The notes under the pieces: generated by a model
What the model was told of the DNA's origin: nothing
Databases searched by the model: none
What the model saw: the letters and a program-made list of their open reading frames with translations, nothing else
Shown: piece by piece, positions 11,552 through 11,678 of the stretch
Numbering within the stretch: position 1 is the stretch's first letter
Layout: each line of letters opens with the position of its first letter
DNA from: CAJAQL01 sp964442965
GTDB taxonomy: Bacteria; Patescibacteriota; Minisyncoccia; UBA6257; 2-01-FULL-56-20
NCBI GenBank assembly: GCA_964442965.1
Contig: CAYUBE010000024.1
Span: 1-11,678, forward strand
DNA: 11,678 bases
Direction of reading: 5' to 3'
Translations under genes and position numbers: made by a program

Positions 11552-11678
11552 AGGGCAGGGTGGGACGGATAAATCCGCCCGAATTGGTTCACTCGTCGAA
11601 AATAAAAACAAGCCGTCTTGTTCTTATTTTCTCCTCGCTGCCAATTCCCGAACCCTAAAGGGTTCTCATCCTGCCCTG
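11551..11678. other. 128-nt cloverleaf-forming element at the window end
   Basis: P1: 11551-11562 pairs with 11667-11678 (12 continuous pairs, one G-U). Inside it P2: CGGA (11566-11569) with TCCG (11574-11577), plus GG/CC after a bulge. P3: GAATTGG (11581-11587) with CCAATTC (11641-11647), containing a distal 14-position stem 11599-11612 with 11617-11630 (13 paired, CCGT loop). P4: GAACCCT (11650-11656) with AGGGTTC (11659-11665). The helices leave almost no unpaired bases at the junction, as in a four-way junction. There is no ORF. It could be a structured RNA, a repeat of REP/BIME type, or a recombination site acting as folded single-stranded DNA. The window stops exactly at the end of P1, so the true element may extend further. 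Confidence 0.65.

Overview
The window is a gene-dense stretch of bacterial DNA: short genes on both strands, tight intergenic gaps and many single-gene transcription units. I see no rRNA, tRNA, CRISPR array, transposase or housekeeping operon that would fix the taxonomy. Many small proteins of unknown function, the surface-protein style, the glycine-zipper membrane protein and the start-site architecture remind me of candidate-phyla (Patescibacteria/CPR) genomes. That is an impression, not a demonstration. The two secreted proteins at the left edge are compatible with a different kind of envelope.

Layout. 1-1912: divergent secreted proteins; the minus-strand one (1-849) runs off the window and carries a gapless 132-residue internal duplication. 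1954-2565: HD-domain hydrolase (minus). 2624-2803: Cys-rich, Lys-rich mini-protein (minus). 2946-3940: two-gene operon of a possible PD-(D/E)XK-type protein and a 58-residue charged protein. 4037-4483: nucleoside 2-deoxyribosyltransferase-like protein. 4558-5157: GNAT acetyltransferase (minus). 5158-5800: no convincing gene, but several promoter/terminator modules and inverted repeats, one containing a 14-nt perfect complement of the usual 16S rRNA 3' tail. 5801-7802: two minus-strand envelope proteins, one membrane-anchored with beta-rich ectodomains and one with a Ca-binding-like loop. 7866-8252: small His-rich-motif membrane protein. 8283-8328: perfect 46-bp palindrome. 8419-9037: operon of two single-span membrane proteins. 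9071-10144: second HD hydrolase and a HAD-like protein (minus). 10301-11551: an IS-like unit, two 89-bp inverted repeats (86/89 identical) around a single membrane-protein gene with no transposase. 11551-11678: four nested or adjacent stems forming a cloverleaf up to the end of the window.

Start signals. At least five genes (starts 2565-, 4037+, 7802-, 7866+, 9661-) have an extended -10 element (TGN plus a TATAAT-like hexamer) exactly 6 nt before the ATG, so their mRNAs should be leaderless. The other genes with recognisable signals (849-, 1116+, 3764+, 5157-, 8419+, 8882+, 10630+) have Shine-Dalgarno sites. Three soluble metabolic genes (two HD hydrolases and the deoxyribosyltransferase-like protein) belong to the leaderless class and fit nucleotide salvage or sanitation. 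The strongest candidates for something undescribed are the 10301-11678 inverted-repeat/cloverleaf element and the small-RNA cluster at 5460-5790.
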